Assembly (NCBI RefSeq): GCF_040703035.1 | Contig: NZ_CP159996.1 | Coordinates: 2,762,001 to 2,826,000 of the forward strand | Direction: 5' to 3' | Length of the DNA: 64,000 bases | Source: Terribacillus aidingensis | GTDB lineage: Bacteria; Bacillota; Bacilli; Bacillales; Amphibacillaceae | Shown here: positions 13,693 through 23,886 of the stretch, one piece after another | Position numbering within the stretch: the first letter of the stretch is position 1 | Layout: each line of letters begins with the position of its first letter | The notes under the pieces: generated by a model | The model's database searches: none | The model's input: the letters and a program-made list of their open reading frames with translations, nothing else | What the model was told of the DNA's origin: nothing | Translations under genes and position numbers: made by a program

Positions 13693-15876
13693 CTATTTCA
13701 CGAGCATCCGGTCTGACAAATAAAGCGGCAGTTCCGTGGTCACATACTTTCCATCATTAAGACGAAGCTGAATCAAAGCCAGATAGACTCCGGGTTTTCC
13801 GGCTTCCCTCTTACTCAGTCTCCCCTCCAGCAGCCCTGCATCCACTTGTTTTTTGGTCAGCAGCTTTCTGTTATAAATAAGTGTATCTGGGTCATACAAG
13901 TCTATTCGGAGTTCAGCCGCTCCTTCAGGCAAATAGATTTGATAGTGGTAGGCACCTCTTCTGTCAAGCGGTTTCCATTCCATTTCGAGCCCCATTGCCT
14001 TCGGGTAATCAGCGTTTTTTAAGAGGAATAAGTAAGGGATCTGTACTTCCTGTTTCCCAAATCGGGCTGATACATATCCTTGGTGGACACCAGCTTCCTG
14101 TATATCAGGATTGACAGAGATACTTATTTTTAATCGTTTCGTTTCATGAGGCGCTAGCTTGACTGCCAATGGTACCTTCCAGCGTATACCACTCACTGCT
14201 TTAGGCTGATCGAATTGCAGATGCTGCTGGACGTCGCTTACATTATGGACAGTAAGTACGTATTCTGTTTCTTGCTTTGTATCAATCTTTCCGAATCGAA
14301 TCAGAGGATTTTCAATGATGACTGGCGTAGAGATTGCTTTGGATGGCTGCATTTTCCCCATGCCTTGTTCAATCGGGGCATAGGGCTGCCCATCTGGCTT
14401 CAGGAGCTGCTGTGCCGTTGTAAGCAGCGCACCTATTTGCTGCTCATCAGTCCATTCTGGATGCGCTTCTTTAACGAGTGCCAGGGCTCCTGCCACATAT
14501 GGCGCAGCCATACTCGTACCCTGTAGAGCTTGATAGCCGGATTGGGGGACAGTACTCCATACAGGAGCGCCAGGCGCAGCTATTTCCGGCTTGATGGCCC
14601 AGTTCCTAGTAACAGGTCCTCTCGAACTGAATGCAGCCATTCTATTCTGGAGCTCTATTTGCTTCGCCGACAGCTGTGCAGTCTGCACATTTTTTAGGAG
14701 CCATAATCCATCCCGCTTTGTGACGGCTGCCACAGGGATTGAAACTGGCTTTTTGCCATCCTGGATGGATGCTTCCAAAGGACCGCTCCCATCGTTATAA
14801 ATGAGGACAGCTGCAGCATTCGCTTGCTCCGCAGCTCTAGCTTTTTCTGCAAATGGTATTTTTCCTCTTTTGAAGACGACAATTTTTCCTGTTGCATCCG
14901 GAAGCTGCCTTTCTCCCGTACCGCCATCCATTATCGGCAAGGAACGCCGCTGCTTCCACTCAACAGCTCCTTGAAGCGGCAGAATCGGAATCAGTTTCTT
15001 ATAAAAACGCTCGTACAGGACAGCTGTTTTCTGCGGTGTGGTAACAGCACCGACAGATAATGCTTTCGTGGCAGTTGCAGGGGAACCGACTGTCCAATTA
15101 GCAGGACCTTCATTCCCATTTGCTGTTACGACGATCACGCCCAGCTCCACTGCTTTATTCACTGCCAGGCTGGTCGGCCAATCCGGTCCGTTCACAGAGC
15201 TTCCCAACGACAAATTGATGATATCCATCTTATCTTCGACCGCTTTTTCAATAGCCGCAATCACTTGGACTGATGTTCCTGTACCACCTGGTCCCAGTGC
15301 CCGATAGCTATAGATGTCAGCATCCGGGGCAATACCTTTCATTTTTCCATTTGCTCCGATAATGCCAGCAACATGGGTCCCATGAATTGTCGCTTCTCCT
15401 TCTTCAGGTTTTGTCTCCATCGGATCGTCATCCCAGTCAACAACATCAAAGCCGCCTTTGTAATTCTTTTTCAAATCAGGATGGGTGTAATCAATACCAG
15501 TATCGATGACACCGACTTTGACCCCTTTCCCGGTAACACCCGCAGCACTAGTCCCAAGGAACTCCTGCGTCACAAATGGAACTTCCGCTTTTCTTGTTTC
15601 TGCTTTATAGGTATGCACCTGATGGATATTCAGCAGGTGACTGTGCTGGGACAAGTCATTCAGCTGCGCGTCCGTTGCGCGCAGTGCCAATCCTTGGAAC
15701 AAGGTGTCGAATTCTTCTACGACTTCGATAAAAGGATAATGCATCTCTAAATACTCCCGATAGGCAGATACATCTCCGTCCAATTCAATAATAACCGTCC
15801 TCTGCTCTGCTGCTTGAACCGGCTGAAAACCGAAGATGATACATACACATATGAACAGTAAACTTAATCGCTTCAC
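13693..15876 (-). CDS. Secreted subtilisin-like serine protease with PA domain (Vpr-like)
   Basis: 727 residues. Order: signal peptide (1-22, ending VQA), I9-type inhibitor propeptide (about 25-90), S8 catalytic domain with Asp125 (VGVIDTG), His165 (HGTHVAG), Asn255 (TANGNEGP) and Ser455 (GTSMAAP), a PA domain inserted near 325-395 (AAAVLIYNDGSG), then a C-terminal beta-rich region. This is the architecture of B. subtilis Vpr (806 residues), but the C-terminal part is shorter. Exported to degrade extracellular protein or process other exoproteins. GTG start at 15876 close behind GGGGGGAGAGG. It sits between mnaA and atpI, where B. subtilis has no protease. Confidence 0.9.
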   Translation of the reverse strand: MKRLSLLFICVCIIFGFQPVQAAEQRTVIIELDGDVSAYREYLEMHYPFIEVVEEFDTLFQGLALRATDAQLNDLSQHSHLLNIHQVHTYKAETRKAEVPFVTQEFLGTSAAGVTGKGVKVGVIDTGIDYTHPDLKKNYKGGFDVVDWDDDPMETKPEEGEATIHGTHVAGIIGANGKMKGIAPDADIYSYRALGPGGTGTSVQVIAAIEKAVEDKMDIINLSLGSSVNGPDWPTSLAVNKAVELGVIVVTANGNEGPANWTVGSPATATKALSVGAVTTPQKTAVLYERFYKKLIPILPLQGAVEWKQRRSLPIMDGGTGERQLPDATGKIVVFKRGKIPFAEKARAAEQANAAAVLIYNDGSGPLEASIQDGKKPVSIPVAAVTKRDGLWLLKNVQTAQLSAKQIELQNRMAAFSSRGPVTRNWAIKPEIAAPGAPVWSTVPQSGYQALQGTSMAAPYVAGALALVKEAHPEWTDEQQIGALLTTAQQLLKPDGQPYAPIEQGMGKMQPSKAISTPVIIENPLIRFGKIDTKQETEYVLTVHNVSDVQQHLQFDQPKAVSGIRWKVPLAVKLAPHETKRLKISISVNPDIQEAGVHQGYVSARFGKQEVQIPYLFLLKNADYPKAMGLEMEWKPLDRRGAYHYQIYLPEGAAELRIDLYDPDTLIYNRKLLTKKQVDAGLLEGRLSKREAGKPGVYLALIQLRLNDGKYVTTELPLYLSDRMLVK

Positions 15877-15925
15877 AGCCTCTCCCCCCTCGTGCCATTA
15901 GGATGCACGTGTGAAGATTCCCTAT

Positions 15926-15961
15926 GCAAAAACCAGCTGCCCTATTTAGGATCAGCTGGTT
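15926..15961 (-). terminator. Intrinsic terminator overlapping the mnaA stop
   Basis: Nine-bp stem AACCAGCTG/CAGCTGGTT followed on the minus strand by TTTTTG. The 5' arm is made of the last sense codons of mnaA, so the stop codon lies in the loop. Confidence 0.85.
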
Positions 15962-17102
15962 GGAAAGGTATAGGCGGCTGCGATTGTAAGCCGAAATAAA
16001 ATTGAAGATAATCGGCAATACGAATCGAAGCTCGTCCATCTCCATAAGGATTGGACGCTTGTGACATTTCTTCATGTGCTTGACCATCACGAAGAAGCTT
16101 GTCTGCCATATTGAAAATGGTCTTTTCATCTGTACCGGCAAGTTTTAATGTACCTGCCTCGATACCTTCGGGCCGTTCTGTCGTATCACGAAGTACAAGC
16201 ACAGGAACTCCAAGCGACGGCGCTTCTTCCTGGACACCACCAGAATCTGTGAGAATCAAGTAAGCCTGGGAAGCAAAGTTATGAAAATCAATCAGCCCTA
16301 GCGGCTCGATCAGTTGAATTCGATCATGGTTCCCGAGGATTCGATTCGCTATGTCACGCACTGCTGGATTCAAGTGCACCGGATAGACAATCAATGTGTC
16401 TGGATGAGCATCAGCAATCCTTCTGATCGCAGTGAACATATGCTCCATATTCTCACCAAGATTTTCCCGACGGTGGGCTGTGACAAGCACTAAACGTTTG
16501 CCAGCAGCTTGTTCCAGGATAGGATGCTGATAATTCGGGTCGACAGTAGTCTGTAAGGCGTCAATTGCTGTATTGCCTGTAACAGCAATAGCTTCCACGC
16601 TCTTATTTTCATTAAGCAGATTTTGCCGTGCTTGAGCTGTCGGAGAGAAATGAAGATCTGCTATCACACCAGTCAGCTGCCGATTAAGCTCTTCCGGAAA
16701 CGGTGAATACTTGTTCCAAGTACGCAACCCCGCTTCCACATGCCCGACAGGGATCTGATTATAGTATGCAGCCAGTGATGCTGCAAAACTAGTTGTCGTG
16801 TCCCCATGTACAAGCACGATATCCGGCTTTATCTCTTGATATAGCTCGTCCAGCCCTTCCATCACCTTTGTAGTGATATGTGCCAGGCTTTGCCGTGCTT
16901 TCATGATATTCAAGTCATAATCAGGAGTGATGTCAAATATGGTTAGTACTTGATCGAGCATTTCCCGCTGCTGTGCAGTCACCGCGACAATCGTGTCGAA
17001 CTGCTCTGACCGCTTTTTCAATTCAAGAACAAGCGGTGCCATCTTGACTGCTTCAGGACGTGTCCCGAAGACAAGCATGACTCTTTTTTTACTTGGTGCC
17101 AT
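15942..17102 (-). CDS. mnaA: UDP-N-acetylglucosamine 2-epimerase (non-hydrolysing)
   Basis: 386 residues. Interconverts UDP-GlcNAc and UDP-ManNAc, the precursor of the teichoic-acid linkage unit and other ManNAc polymers. Motifs: N-terminal [34 protein letters not shown] and the C-terminal [19 protein letters not shown]. Longer readings to 17165 exist, but ATG 17102 has GGGGAT seven bases upstream and starts just before the conserved [13 protein letters not shown]. It overlaps the end of upp by 14 bp in another frame, a sign of translational coupling. Same order as in B. subtilis. Confidence 0.94.
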   Translation of the reverse strand: MAPSKKRVMLVFGTRPEAVKMAPLVLELKKRSEQFDTIVAVTAQQREMLDQVLTIFDITPDYDLNIMKARQSLAHITTKVMEGLDELYQEIKPDIVLVHGDTTTSFAASLAAYYNQIPVGHVEAGLRTWNKYSPFPEELNRQLTGVIADLHFSPTAQARQNLLNENKSVEAIAVTGNTAIDALQTTVDPNYQHPILEQAAGKRLVLVTAHRRENLGENMEHMFTAIRRIADAHPDTLIVYPVHLNPAVRDIANRILGNHDRIQLIEPLGLIDFHNFASQAYLILTDSGGVQEEAPSLGVPVLVLRDTTERPEGIEAGTLKLAGTDEKTIFNMADKLLRDGQAHEEMSQASNPYGDGRASIRIADYLQFYFGLQSQPPIPFQPADPK

Positions 17103-17718
17103 ACAAACGATCCCCAGCATCGCCAAGACCTGGTACGATATAGCCGTGTTCATCAAGTTTTTCATCCATTGCAGCTAGGTAAATATCTACATCCGGATGT
17201 TCTTTCTTGATCACTTCCACGCCTTCAGGAGCAGCAATTAAGCACATTAGACGAATCTGTTTCGCACCGCGCTTTTTCAAGGAGTGAATCGCATCATTAG
17301 CAGATCCGCCCGTTGCAAGCATCGGATCGATGACAATCAATTCACGTTCTTCAATATCAGATGGGAGTTTGATATAGTACTCCACTGGCTGCATTGTTTC
17401 CGGATCTCGGTACATACCAATATGTCCGACACGCGCAGCAGGGATCAGGCGCAGGATTCCTTCCGTCATACCAAGACCCGCACGCAAGATCGGTACAAGT
17501 CCGATTTTCTTCCCAGCAAGTACCTTCGTTTTCGCTTCTACGACAGGTGTTTGAATCGTTGTCTCTTCCATTGGCAGATCACGTGTGATCTCAAACGCCA
17601 TAAGCGCAGCAACCTCATCCACCAACTCACGGAACTCCTTCGTACCTGTATTCTTATCACGTATGTACGTAAGCTTATGCTGAATTAACGGATGATCCAA
17701 AACAAAAACATTACCCAT
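17089..17718 (-). CDS. upp: Uracil phosphoribosyltransferase
   Basis: 209 residues, standard length. Makes UMP from uracil and PRPP (pyrimidine salvage). PRPP loop: [16 protein letters not shown]; uracil-binding C-terminal segment [17 protein letters not shown]. Starts ATG at 17718. Likely forms a two-gene unit with mnaA, separated from glyA by about 670 bp. Confidence 0.97.
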   Translation of the reverse strand: MGNVFVLDHPLIQHKLTYIRDKNTGTKEFRELVDEVAALMAFEITRDLPMEETTIQTPVVEAKTKVLAGKKIGLVPILRAGLGMTEGILRLIPAARVGHIGMYRDPETMQPVEYYIKLPSDIEERELIVIDPMLATGGSANDAIHSLKKRGAKQIRLMCLIAAPEGVEVIKKEHPDVDIYLAAMDEKLDEHGYIVPGLGDAGDRLYGTK

Positions 17719-17885
17719 TTCCGAACACTCCCTCTAAAAATATTCAAATCTTAACCAGTATACAGAAAGAGAAAAAGGAACGCAATGAAAATAAGGAAAG
17801 CAGAAGAGACCGTTTAGGGGACAGAGAGGTTAGTGAGATAGCAGGAATTAAGCAAAACCAGAAAAACGAAAAAACATTAGAAAAA

Positions 17886-18050
17886 GAGCCTGGGACATAA
17901 CTAAAATGAACAGTGATCCTTGGCACCGCTTCGGCAGAACACTCCGCTTGGCTAGATAATCAAATAAAAAACCGAACTTACGTAAATCTCCTTAGAAGAT
18001 TCACGATATAGTTCGGTTACAACTATTTAAGGCACTTATGTCCCAAACTC
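17886..18050 (-). repeat. Palindrome-bounded structured element (possible dispersed repeat or ncRNA)
   Basis: A 165-bp stretch is bounded by 15-nt inverted arms GAGCCTGGGACATAA (17886-17900) and TTATGTCCCAAACTC (18036-18050). Read as minus-strand RNA all 15 positions pair if two G-U pairs are allowed; read as plus-strand RNA there are two C-A mismatches. Inside are a perfect 8-bp stem AACCGAAC/GTTCGGTT (17970-17977 and 18011-18018), a small AATCT/AGATT stem within it, and a GC-rich part around 17921-17960. I see no ORF in it. Its compact shape suggests a MITE-like repeat or small RNA; only a genome search can tell. Confidence 0.55.
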
Positions 18051-18095
18051 AATCACAGTAATACTCACTGGAATTCTTATTTTTTCACCTGGATT

Positions 18096-18323
18096 TCACA
18101 GGATCATCAGTAGACTATGTCTATAAAATAGGAAGCCAGATCCCATATTGCTGATAGCAGTAAAGATTGCAAGTATATTATTCCCCATCGTTAAAAAGTT
18201 TTGAACTGTTACCACTTCTCTTTCTGTTTCAATCTTATGACTTTTTAAGTTCCATAGAAATAAGCTTGTCATCATCAGCAATGGGAGGCCAATCCCCGTG
18301 GACACATTTTTGTGTTTCGACAA
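18096..18323 (-). CDS. Doubtful small membrane ORF
   Basis: 75 codons from TTG at 18323, with two hydrophobic stretches (about residues 10-24 and 48-74). No family recognised. The ribosome site is weak (GAGATG, far upstream) and the start is TTG. It lies in the otherwise empty upp-glyA interval beside the palindromic element. It could be a remnant of a lost gene or chance. Confidence 0.2.
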   Translation of the reverse strand: MSKHKNVSTGIGLPLLMMTSLFLWNLKSHKIETEREVVTVQNFLTMGNNILAIFTAISNMGSGFLFYRHSLLMIL

Positions 18324-18349
18324 AATAACTATATCATCTCAATTATAAT

Positions 18350-18388
18350 AAAGAAAGAAAGACAGCCGCTCATGCGACTGTCTTTCTT
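18350..18388 (-). terminator. Intrinsic terminator of glyA
   Basis: Perfect 11-bp stem AAGAAAGACAG/CTGTCTTTCTT (18355-18365 and 18378-18388) four bases after the glyA stop, followed by a pyrimidine-rich run on the minus strand. Confidence 0.85.
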
Positions 18389-18391
18389 CAA

Positions 18392-19627
18392 TTACTTATA
18401 AAGCGGGAAACGATCAGCCAACGCTTTGACGCGGCCTTTCACTTCCTCCAATTTCGCTGCATCATCATGATGCTTCAATGTTGTAGCGATGATAGCAGCA
18501 AGCTCGTCCATTTCCGCAAGCTTGAAGCCGCGGGTAGTGACTGCTGCTGTACCGATCCGCACACCACTTGTGATGAATGGACCTTCTTTATCAAATGGAA
18601 TCGTGTTTTTGTTCGTTGTCACACCGACTTCATCCAATGCATGCTCTGCGTCTTTACCTGTAAGACCTAGTTTGCTTACATCAAGAAGAAGCAGGTGGTT
18701 GTCTGTACCGCCAGATACAAGACGGACGCCTTCTTTTGTAAGGCCTTCCGCAAGACGCTGTGCGTTATCAACAATCTGCTGCGCATAAGCTTTGAAATCA
18801 TTATCCAGGATTTCTTTGAAGCTTACTGCTTTCGCTGCGATTACATGCATCAATGGTCCGCCTTGCATTGCTGGGAAGACAGCTTTATCGATCTGCTTAG
18901 CGTACTTCTCTTTTGTCAAGATCATACCACCACGAGGTCCGCGCAATGTTTTATGCGTTGTTGTTGTCACAACATCTGCATAAGGAACTGGCGATTGATG
19001 TACGCCTGTTGCTACAAGACCAGCGATATGCGCCATATCAACCATAAGATAAGCACCGACTTCATCAGCAATTTCGCGGAATTTCGCAAAATCGATTTCA
19101 CGCGGATAAGCACTTGCTCCAGCTACGATCAGCTTTGGCTTTACTTCAAGTGCTTTTTCACGTACGACGTCGTAGTCAAGCTGCTCTGTTTCCTGATCCA
19201 CACCATATTCCGTGAAGTTATACAGCTTACCGCTGAAGTTCACTGGACTGCCGTGGGTCAAATGGCCGCCATGACTGAGGTTCATCCCAAGAACCGTATC
19301 GCCTGGCTCCAAAAATGCGAAATAAACAGCCATGTTTGCCTGTGCACCGGAGTGCGGCTGTACATTGGCATGCTCTGCACCGAAGATTTCCTTTGCTCGG
19401 TTAATTGCGAGATTTTCTGCTACATCAACATATTCACAACCGCCATAATATCTGCGGCCTGGATAGCCTTCCGCATATTTGTTTGTGAGTACGGAGCCTT
19501 GCGCTTCCATGACAGCCTGTGATACGAAGTTCTCAGAAGCGATCAGCTCGATTTTGTCGTGCTGGCGCCCTCTTTCGTCTTCTATAGCTTGGAATAGTTC
19601 TGGATCATTCGCTTGAATATGTTTCAT
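18392..19627 (-). CDS. glyA: Serine hydroxymethyltransferase
   Basis: 411 residues. PLP enzyme converting serine and tetrahydrofolate to glycine and methylene-THF, the main one-carbon source. PLP-binding Lys226 lies in [16 protein letters not shown]; the N-terminal [10 protein letters not shown] and [13 protein letters not shown] substrate motifs are intact. ATG at 19627. Order ywlG-glyA as in B. subtilis. Confidence 0.98.
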   Translation of the reverse strand: MKHIQANDPELFQAIEDERGRQHDKIELIASENFVSQAVMEAQGSVLTNKYAEGYPGRRYYGGCEYVDVAENLAINRAKEIFGAEHANVQPHSGAQANMAVYFAFLEPGDTVLGMNLSHGGHLTHGSPVNFSGKLYNFTEYGVDQETEQLDYDVVREKALEVKPKLIVAGASAYPREIDFAKFREIADEVGAYLMVDMAHIAGLVATGVHQSPVPYADVVTTTTHKTLRGPRGGMILTKEKYAKQIDKAVFPAMQGGPLMHVIAAKAVSFKEILDNDFKAYAQQIVDNAQRLAEGLTKEGVRLVSGGTDNHLLLLDVSKLGLTGKDAEHALDEVGVTTNKNTIPFDKEGPFITSGVRIGTAAVTTRGFKLAEMDELAAIIATTLKHHDDAAKLEEVKGRVKALADRFPLYK

Positions 19628-19675
19628 CGAAACATGCCTCCTCGTGTATTGTTGATGTATGTCGTAGCCGGTGTT

Positions 19676-20215
19676 TTAGTCAGGGTACACAGCCCTCACG
19701 CCGCCGATCAGTTTAGGTCTTGTGTAAGCTGTATTGATCCGGGCACCGCCGATATACCGCTGTTTGAGACGGAATGGCACTGCAACAGGCTTCAGATGCA
19801 TCCCGATCATCGTTTCCCCGATATCAATTCCGGCATCCGCCCGGATATCTTCGACCAACACAGGATTCTCAAACTGCTCATAAGCGCAAGCAGCCATCGA
19901 ACCACCGGCTCTTGCAACAGGTTTCGCGGAAACTTCGGTTAAACCGTATTGCCGACTGATATGCTTCTCTACTACAATAGCACGATTTAGGTGTTCACAG
20001 CACTGAAATACGAGATTTATGCCAGTTTCTTTTTTCAGCCATTCCAGCTGCTGGTAAAGCAGTTCTGCAATTTCCATATTTCCTGCACTGCCGATTCGCT
20101 CACCAGCTACTTCGCTTGTCGAACATCCGATCAAGAATAAATCTCCCTTATGCAAATGCCCACAGGAAGCAAGCTCCCTTACAACAGTTTTAATATGATC
20201 TGCGATTGCTTTCAT
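19676..20215 (-). CDS. ywlG: Conserved protein YwlG (DUF436/TIGR01440)
   Basis: 179 residues. A conserved Firmicutes family of unknown function, with the hallmark segments LIGCSTSEVAGERIG, FQCCEHLNRA, ARAGGSMA and DIGETMIGMH. The conserved Cys and His residues (CCEH) suggest a possible metal or catalytic site, but no reaction is established. Between rpiB and glyA, as in B. subtilis; 15 bp after rpiB, so probably co-transcribed. Confidence 0.9.
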   Translation of the reverse strand: MKAIADHIKTVVRELASCGHLHKGDLFLIGCSTSEVAGERIGSAGNMEIAELLYQQLEWLKKETGINLVFQCCEHLNRAIVVEKHISRQYGLTEVSAKPVARAGGSMAACAYEQFENPVLVEDIRADAGIDIGETMIGMHLKPVAVPFRLKQRYIGGARINTAYTRPKLIGGVRAVYPD

Positions 20216-20230
20216 GTATACCCTCGCTCT

Positions 20231-20671
20231 TTACTTGCTTTCGTACTCTGAAATTTTGTTGACGCGGTTTTGGTGACGACCTGCTGTAAATTCAGTTCCA
20301 AGCCACGTTTGAACGATTTCGCGTGCCAGTCCTGGCCCGATTACACGTTCACCCATTGCCAGCATGTTGCTGTCATTATGCTCACGCGTTGCTTTTGCGC
20401 TGAATACATCGTGCACGAGTGCTGCACGGATGCCTGATACTTTGTTCGCCGAAATACTCATACCAATACCAGTACCGCAAATCAGGATACCGCGATCGAA
20501 TTCGCCGTTTGCTACTCTTTCTGCAGCTGGAATTCCGTAATCCGGATAATCAACGGAGCCCTCACAATCACAGCCTGTATCTACAAATTCAATATTCAAC
20601 TCAGTTAAAAGATCTGCAATTTCCTTACGAAGATTTACTCCACCGTGGTCTGATGTTAGAATCACTTTCAT
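20231..20671 (-). CDS. rpiB: Ribose-5-phosphate isomerase B
   Basis: 146 residues. Interconverts ribulose-5-phosphate and ribose-5-phosphate (pentose phosphate pathway); LacA/RpiB fold. Visible: [14 protein letters not shown] at the start, catalytic Cys in [17 protein letters not shown], and [15 protein letters not shown]. The ATG at 20671 is chosen over 20680 because the latter touches its Shine-Dalgarno (GGAAGGAAGG). Its start lies inside the 3' end of the chemoreceptor gene (47-bp overlap in another frame). Confidence 0.92.
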   Translation of the reverse strand: MKVILTSDHGGVNLRKEIADLLTELNIEFVDTGCDCEGSVDYPDYGIPAAERVANGEFDRGILICGTGIGMSISANKVSGIRAALVHDVFSAKATREHNDSNMLAMGERVIGPGLAREIVQTWLGTEFTAGRHQNRVNKISEYESK

Positions 20672-22001
20672 TTTCTTCATCCTTCCTTCCGAATTCCGCG
20701 TGATGCACGGATGATTGTTGTGTAAAATGGAATTGTTTCATTTGTTCTCTGAGCCTGCCAGCTTGTTCCTCGAGTGATGCCGATAATTGCTCCAGGTTAT
20801 GCATGACAGATGCTTGCTCCTGAACAGAAGCACTTACTTCCTGCGCTCCGGCTGACGCCTGCTCAGCAAGTGTCGCCACACCTTTGGACTGATCTGTAAC
20901 CGAAGCAATTTCTTCTCGTTGCTGCAAGGTCAGCTTGCCGATTTCCTGAATCGACGTAACAACGTGTGTAATCGCTGCCGTCATTTCCTCCATGACGACA
21001 CTGCTTTCGGAGCCTTTTTCTGCCTCAGTCCGTGCCAGTGCCAATTGCTCGTCAATTTCCGTAACAACTTGTCCAATGTTCTGCTGGATCTCTTTAATAT
21101 TAACAGAAATGTCCTGTGCTGCCTGTCTGCTTTCATCCGCCAGCTTCCGAACCTCTTCAGCTACTACTGCGAATCCCCGTCCCTGTTCGCCGGCACGCGC
21201 CGCCTCGATAGAAGCATTAAGTGCAAGCAGATTAGTCTGTTCCGCTATATCACTGACAAAACGGATGATCTCTTCGATTTTTGAAGCGTTCTTTTCGAGC
21301 TGCTTAACATTGCCGATTGAATGCTCCTGTTTTTCTGCGATCATTTGAATTCCCTGTACCAAATCCATTACAACTGTCTGGGAACTATGCAATTTTCCAA
21401 CCATCCCATTGGATAGTTCCTGTGACTGATCCGCTTTAGTCCGGACATCCTCTGACAAGGCTGTTGCGTTGTCGAGTGATTGCACAATGCTGCCGACCGC
21501 ACCTGATGTAGATTGCGCTCCTTCAGCCATCGTCTGCATAATTCCATCAATCTCAATGACTTTTTCAGATGCAGTCATTGTTTCAGACTGGATCTGTCTG
21601 GCGTACTGATCATTCGCTTTTGCATTTGCATCAATGTCTGAGATCATTGACTTCAGGTTATGAAGCATTTTCTGAAAAGCGCGTGTCAAAGCACCAATCT
21701 CATCATTCGAAGGAACAACCTCCCATTCTTCCTCCAGGCTGCCGTCAGCAGCTTTTGTTGCAACCTTTTCCAAATCCTTCAACGGCTTCGTGATAAAGCG
21801 GGCTGCAGAAAAGGCTAGGATCCCGGTCCATAAAACACCGAGAAATAGTGTGAGAAGAACCAGTACCGGACCGGCAACATCCCAATATTGCTGTACAAAG
21901 GGATGCACAATATAAATGAATAATGCACTCACACTATAGGTGACCAATGCGAGAACTGTGGCGAAAATCGCCAGTTTGAGACGCAGACTGAAGCTTTTCA
22001 T
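20625..22001 (-). CDS. Methyl-accepting chemotaxis protein without extracellular sensor domain
   Basis: 458 residues. Two membrane helices (about 9-32 and 43-66) are joined by only about ten outside residues, so there is no ligand-binding ectodomain. Then HAMP (66-118, with [12 protein letters not shown]) and a complete signalling hairpin whose conserved tip reads [21 protein letters not shown], ending in an [10 protein letters not shown] arm. It should couple to CheA/CheW; the input may be membrane or cytoplasmic state (inference). ATG 22001 follows GGTGG at eight bases; ATG 22016 lacks a good site. It is inserted between ywlE and rpiB (adjacent in B. subtilis). Confidence 0.9.
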   Translation of the reverse strand: MKSFSLRLKLAIFATVLALVTYSVSALFIYIVHPFVQQYWDVAGPVLVLLTLFLGVLWTGILAFSAARFITKPLKDLEKVATKAADGSLEEEWEVVPSNDEIGALTRAFQKMLHNLKSMISDIDANAKANDQYARQIQSETMTASEKVIEIDGIMQTMAEGAQSTSGAVGSIVQSLDNATALSEDVRTKADQSQELSNGMVGKLHSSQTVVMDLVQGIQMIAEKQEHSIGNVKQLEKNASKIEEIIRFVSDIAEQTNLLALNASIEAARAGEQGRGFAVVAEEVRKLADESRQAAQDISVNIKEIQQNIGQVVTEIDEQLALARTEAEKGSESSVVMEEMTAAITHVVTSIQEIGKLTLQQREEIASVTDQSKGVATLAEQASAGAQEVSASVQEQASVMHNLEQLSASLEEQAGRLREQMKQFHFTQQSSVHHAEFGRKDEENESDSNIRPRWSKSS

Positions 22002-22050
22002 GACATAATCCACCATCCATGCTGATATTTTGGTATGAGAGTCTTTTTAC

Positions 22051-22656
22051 CTACTTCTCATTGTGAATCTTTTCTGCCAATTTATCAACATAGAAATCCA
22101 ATTCCTTCAGCGTCGTGCGGTACACTTCAACAGAACGCCCGAAAGGATCCATGATATCCGCTGCAGGCATACTTGCTTCAAGCTCCTGAATATGTGCGAT
22201 CTCGTGCTGGTGGGCGCGCATGAATTCCCTTTGGAATGCAGCAGGGTCTCCAGAAAAACTGCTGGCGAACCGGACACGTTTCGTTTCCAGATCAGCATAC
22301 GCTTCCTGCAATGATTTCCAAGCAGCTGCCGCCTCCTGAGACGCATATTCCGGCAAGGTATACAGTTTTTCAGCCGCATAAGGATACTGTTCCAGCAATA
22401 ATTGTTTATGCTGTTCCGTCATCGTCAGGATCAAATCGGCCCAATCCACACGCTCTCTCGTCACAGGCTTGGATTGGTGACTAAACAGTACTCCAGCCTC
22501 CTCCATGACCGTTACCGCCTGATGAGAGGCCGGTGACCCGTCATGTGCGAATATACCAGCGGACTGTACCTCCACCTGCGGCAGCCGTTTGCGCACAAGT
22601 GCTTCTGCCATCGGGCTTCTGCACGTATTGCCAGTACAAACAATTAATAGTTTCAT
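22051..22656 (-). CDS. ywlE: Protein-arginine phosphatase YwlE, extended form
   Basis: 201 residues. Low-molecular-weight phosphatase that removes phosphate from arginines marked by McsB. The P-loop reads CTGNTCRS (Cys7, Arg13); the Thr at position 11 is the residue that gives YwlE arginine specificity in B. subtilis. The general-acid Asp is in MDPFGRS near residue 170. B. subtilis YwlE is about 150 residues; the extra 50 lie between the P-loop half and the DPFG motif (segment with YASQEAAAAWKS through QHEIAHIQELE), probably an added helical insertion. Confidence 0.88.
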   Translation of the reverse strand: MKLLIVCTGNTCRSPMAEALVRKRLPQVEVQSAGIFAHDGSPASHQAVTVMEEAGVLFSHQSKPVTRERVDWADLILTMTEQHKQLLLEQYPYAAEKLYTLPEYASQEAAAAWKSLQEAYADLETKRVRFASSFSGDPAAFQREFMRAHQHEIAHIQELEASMPAADIMDPFGRSVEVYRTTLKELDFYVDKLAEKIHNEK

Positions 22657-22763
22657 CCAAATATCTCCTTGCTTCTAGAATGGTTCTACTAGTAGTATAC
22701 AACAGGTGAGGCATTCTTACATCGTCATGGACATCTGCACGAATCCGGTAATATTTATCATAT

Positions 22764-22797
22764 GAAAAGGAACGTCACACTGGACGTTCCCTTTTTG
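22764..22797 (-). terminator. Intrinsic terminator after ywlC
   Basis: Stem GGAACGTC/GACGTTCC extended by AAAAG/CTTTT at 22766-22796. It directly follows the ywlC stop and separates it from ywlE. Confidence 0.85.
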
Positions 22798-22798
22798 C

Positions 22799-23818
22799 TT
22801 ATATTCTTCCTGTCGCTGCCTTTTCGAGCCTATTCATGATAGCTGCACCGACTCCATGCTTCTCGAAGCTTTCACAAAGGATGACAGTTACATCTGATTT
22901 CTTGAAATGCCTGAGCGCATCGTACAGATGCTCTGCTACTGTGGAGAGATCGCTTCGTGTGCCGCAGATTTGAATCCGTTCACTCTGCAGCATTTGCGCA
23001 AGCTCCTCTGTCGCAATAATGCCGACCTTCTCACCTGCTTCAGTAAGCTTGTCCGCGTGCAGCTGCATCTCTTTGTCCACTAAATATAGCGGAGCTTCTG
23101 GTGCATAATGGGTGTATTTCATACCTGGTGCCTTTGGTTTCTCTTTCTCTCCGCCAGCTAGTCCAGGATCCACCATCACTGTTCCGATGACCTCTTGGAT
23201 CGCTTCAGCTGTCACTCCGCCTGGCCGCAATATGACTGGCACTGCTTCCGTACAGTCAACCACTGTGGACTCCAGGCCGATTCCAGTCGGGCCACCGTCC
23301 ATGATCCCGGCAATTCGTCCATCCAGATCATGGACTACGTGTTCAGCTTTCGTCGGGCTGGGTCTGCCTGATATATTCGCACTCGGTGCTGCAATCGGTA
23401 ACGCTACTTCCTGCAAAAGACGTAAGCCAACCGGATGACTCGGTATCCGGATACCAATTGAATCTAGTCCAGCACTGACATTCGCTGCAACTGTCCCTTT
23501 GCTCTTCAATATAAGCGTAATCGGCCCAGGGCTGAATGCCTCTAGAAGTTTATAAGCAACATCAGGGATATCTTCAACAAGGTCTTTCAGCTGCTCTTTG
23601 TCAGCCACGTGGACGATGAGCGGATTATCAGACGGACGGCCTTTTGCCTCGAATATTTTCCGGACGGCTTGTTCATTTGTTGCATCAGCGCCAAGACCAT
23701 AAACTGTCTCGGTCGGAAAAGCAACAGCCTCCCCTTTTTTAAGAAGAGCTGCTGCCTCCTCCATCGCTATTTTATCGAAGGACTGCTGTAACACAGTCCA
23801 ATGCTTCGTTTCCATCAT
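22799..23818 (-). CDS. ywlC: L-threonylcarbamoyladenylate synthase (Sua5/TsaC-like YwlC)
   Basis: 339 residues. Makes threonylcarbamoyl-AMP from Thr, bicarbonate and ATP for the t6A modification of ANN-decoding tRNAs. N-terminal YrdC domain (about 15-205) with AFPTETVYGLGADA, KGRPSDNPL and PSANISGRPSPT; C-terminal Sua5 domain from about 230. This two-domain Sua5 form matches B. subtilis YwlC in length. ATG 23818 follows AAGGAG by ten bases. Confidence 0.94.
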   Translation of the reverse strand: MMETKHWTVLQQSFDKIAMEEAAALLKKGEAVAFPTETVYGLGADATNEQAVRKIFEAKGRPSDNPLIVHVADKEQLKDLVEDIPDVAYKLLEAFSPGPITLILKSKGTVAANVSAGLDSIGIRIPSHPVGLRLLQEVALPIAAPSANISGRPSPTKAEHVVHDLDGRIAGIMDGGPTGIGLESTVVDCTEAVPVILRPGGVTAEAIQEVIGTVMVDPGLAGGEKEKPKAPGMKYTHYAPEAPLYLVDKEMQLHADKLTEAGEKVGIIATEELAQMLQSERIQICGTRSDLSTVAEHLYDALRHFKKSDVTVILCESFEKHGVGAAIMNRLEKAATGRI

Positions 23819-23886
23819 GGATCAGATGCTCCTTTTGCTAATATCACTAAGAGCTATGATACCACATAGACTGACAATCCCCAATG

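Noticed and set aside
17744..17926. 60-codon minus-strand ORF upstream of upp
   Set aside because: Low-complexity Ser/Phe/Leu sequence in a purine-rich tract and partly inside the palindromic element.
18695..19522. 275-codon plus-strand ORF
   Set aside because: Exact antisense of glyA, Cys/His-rich, typical shadow of a real gene.
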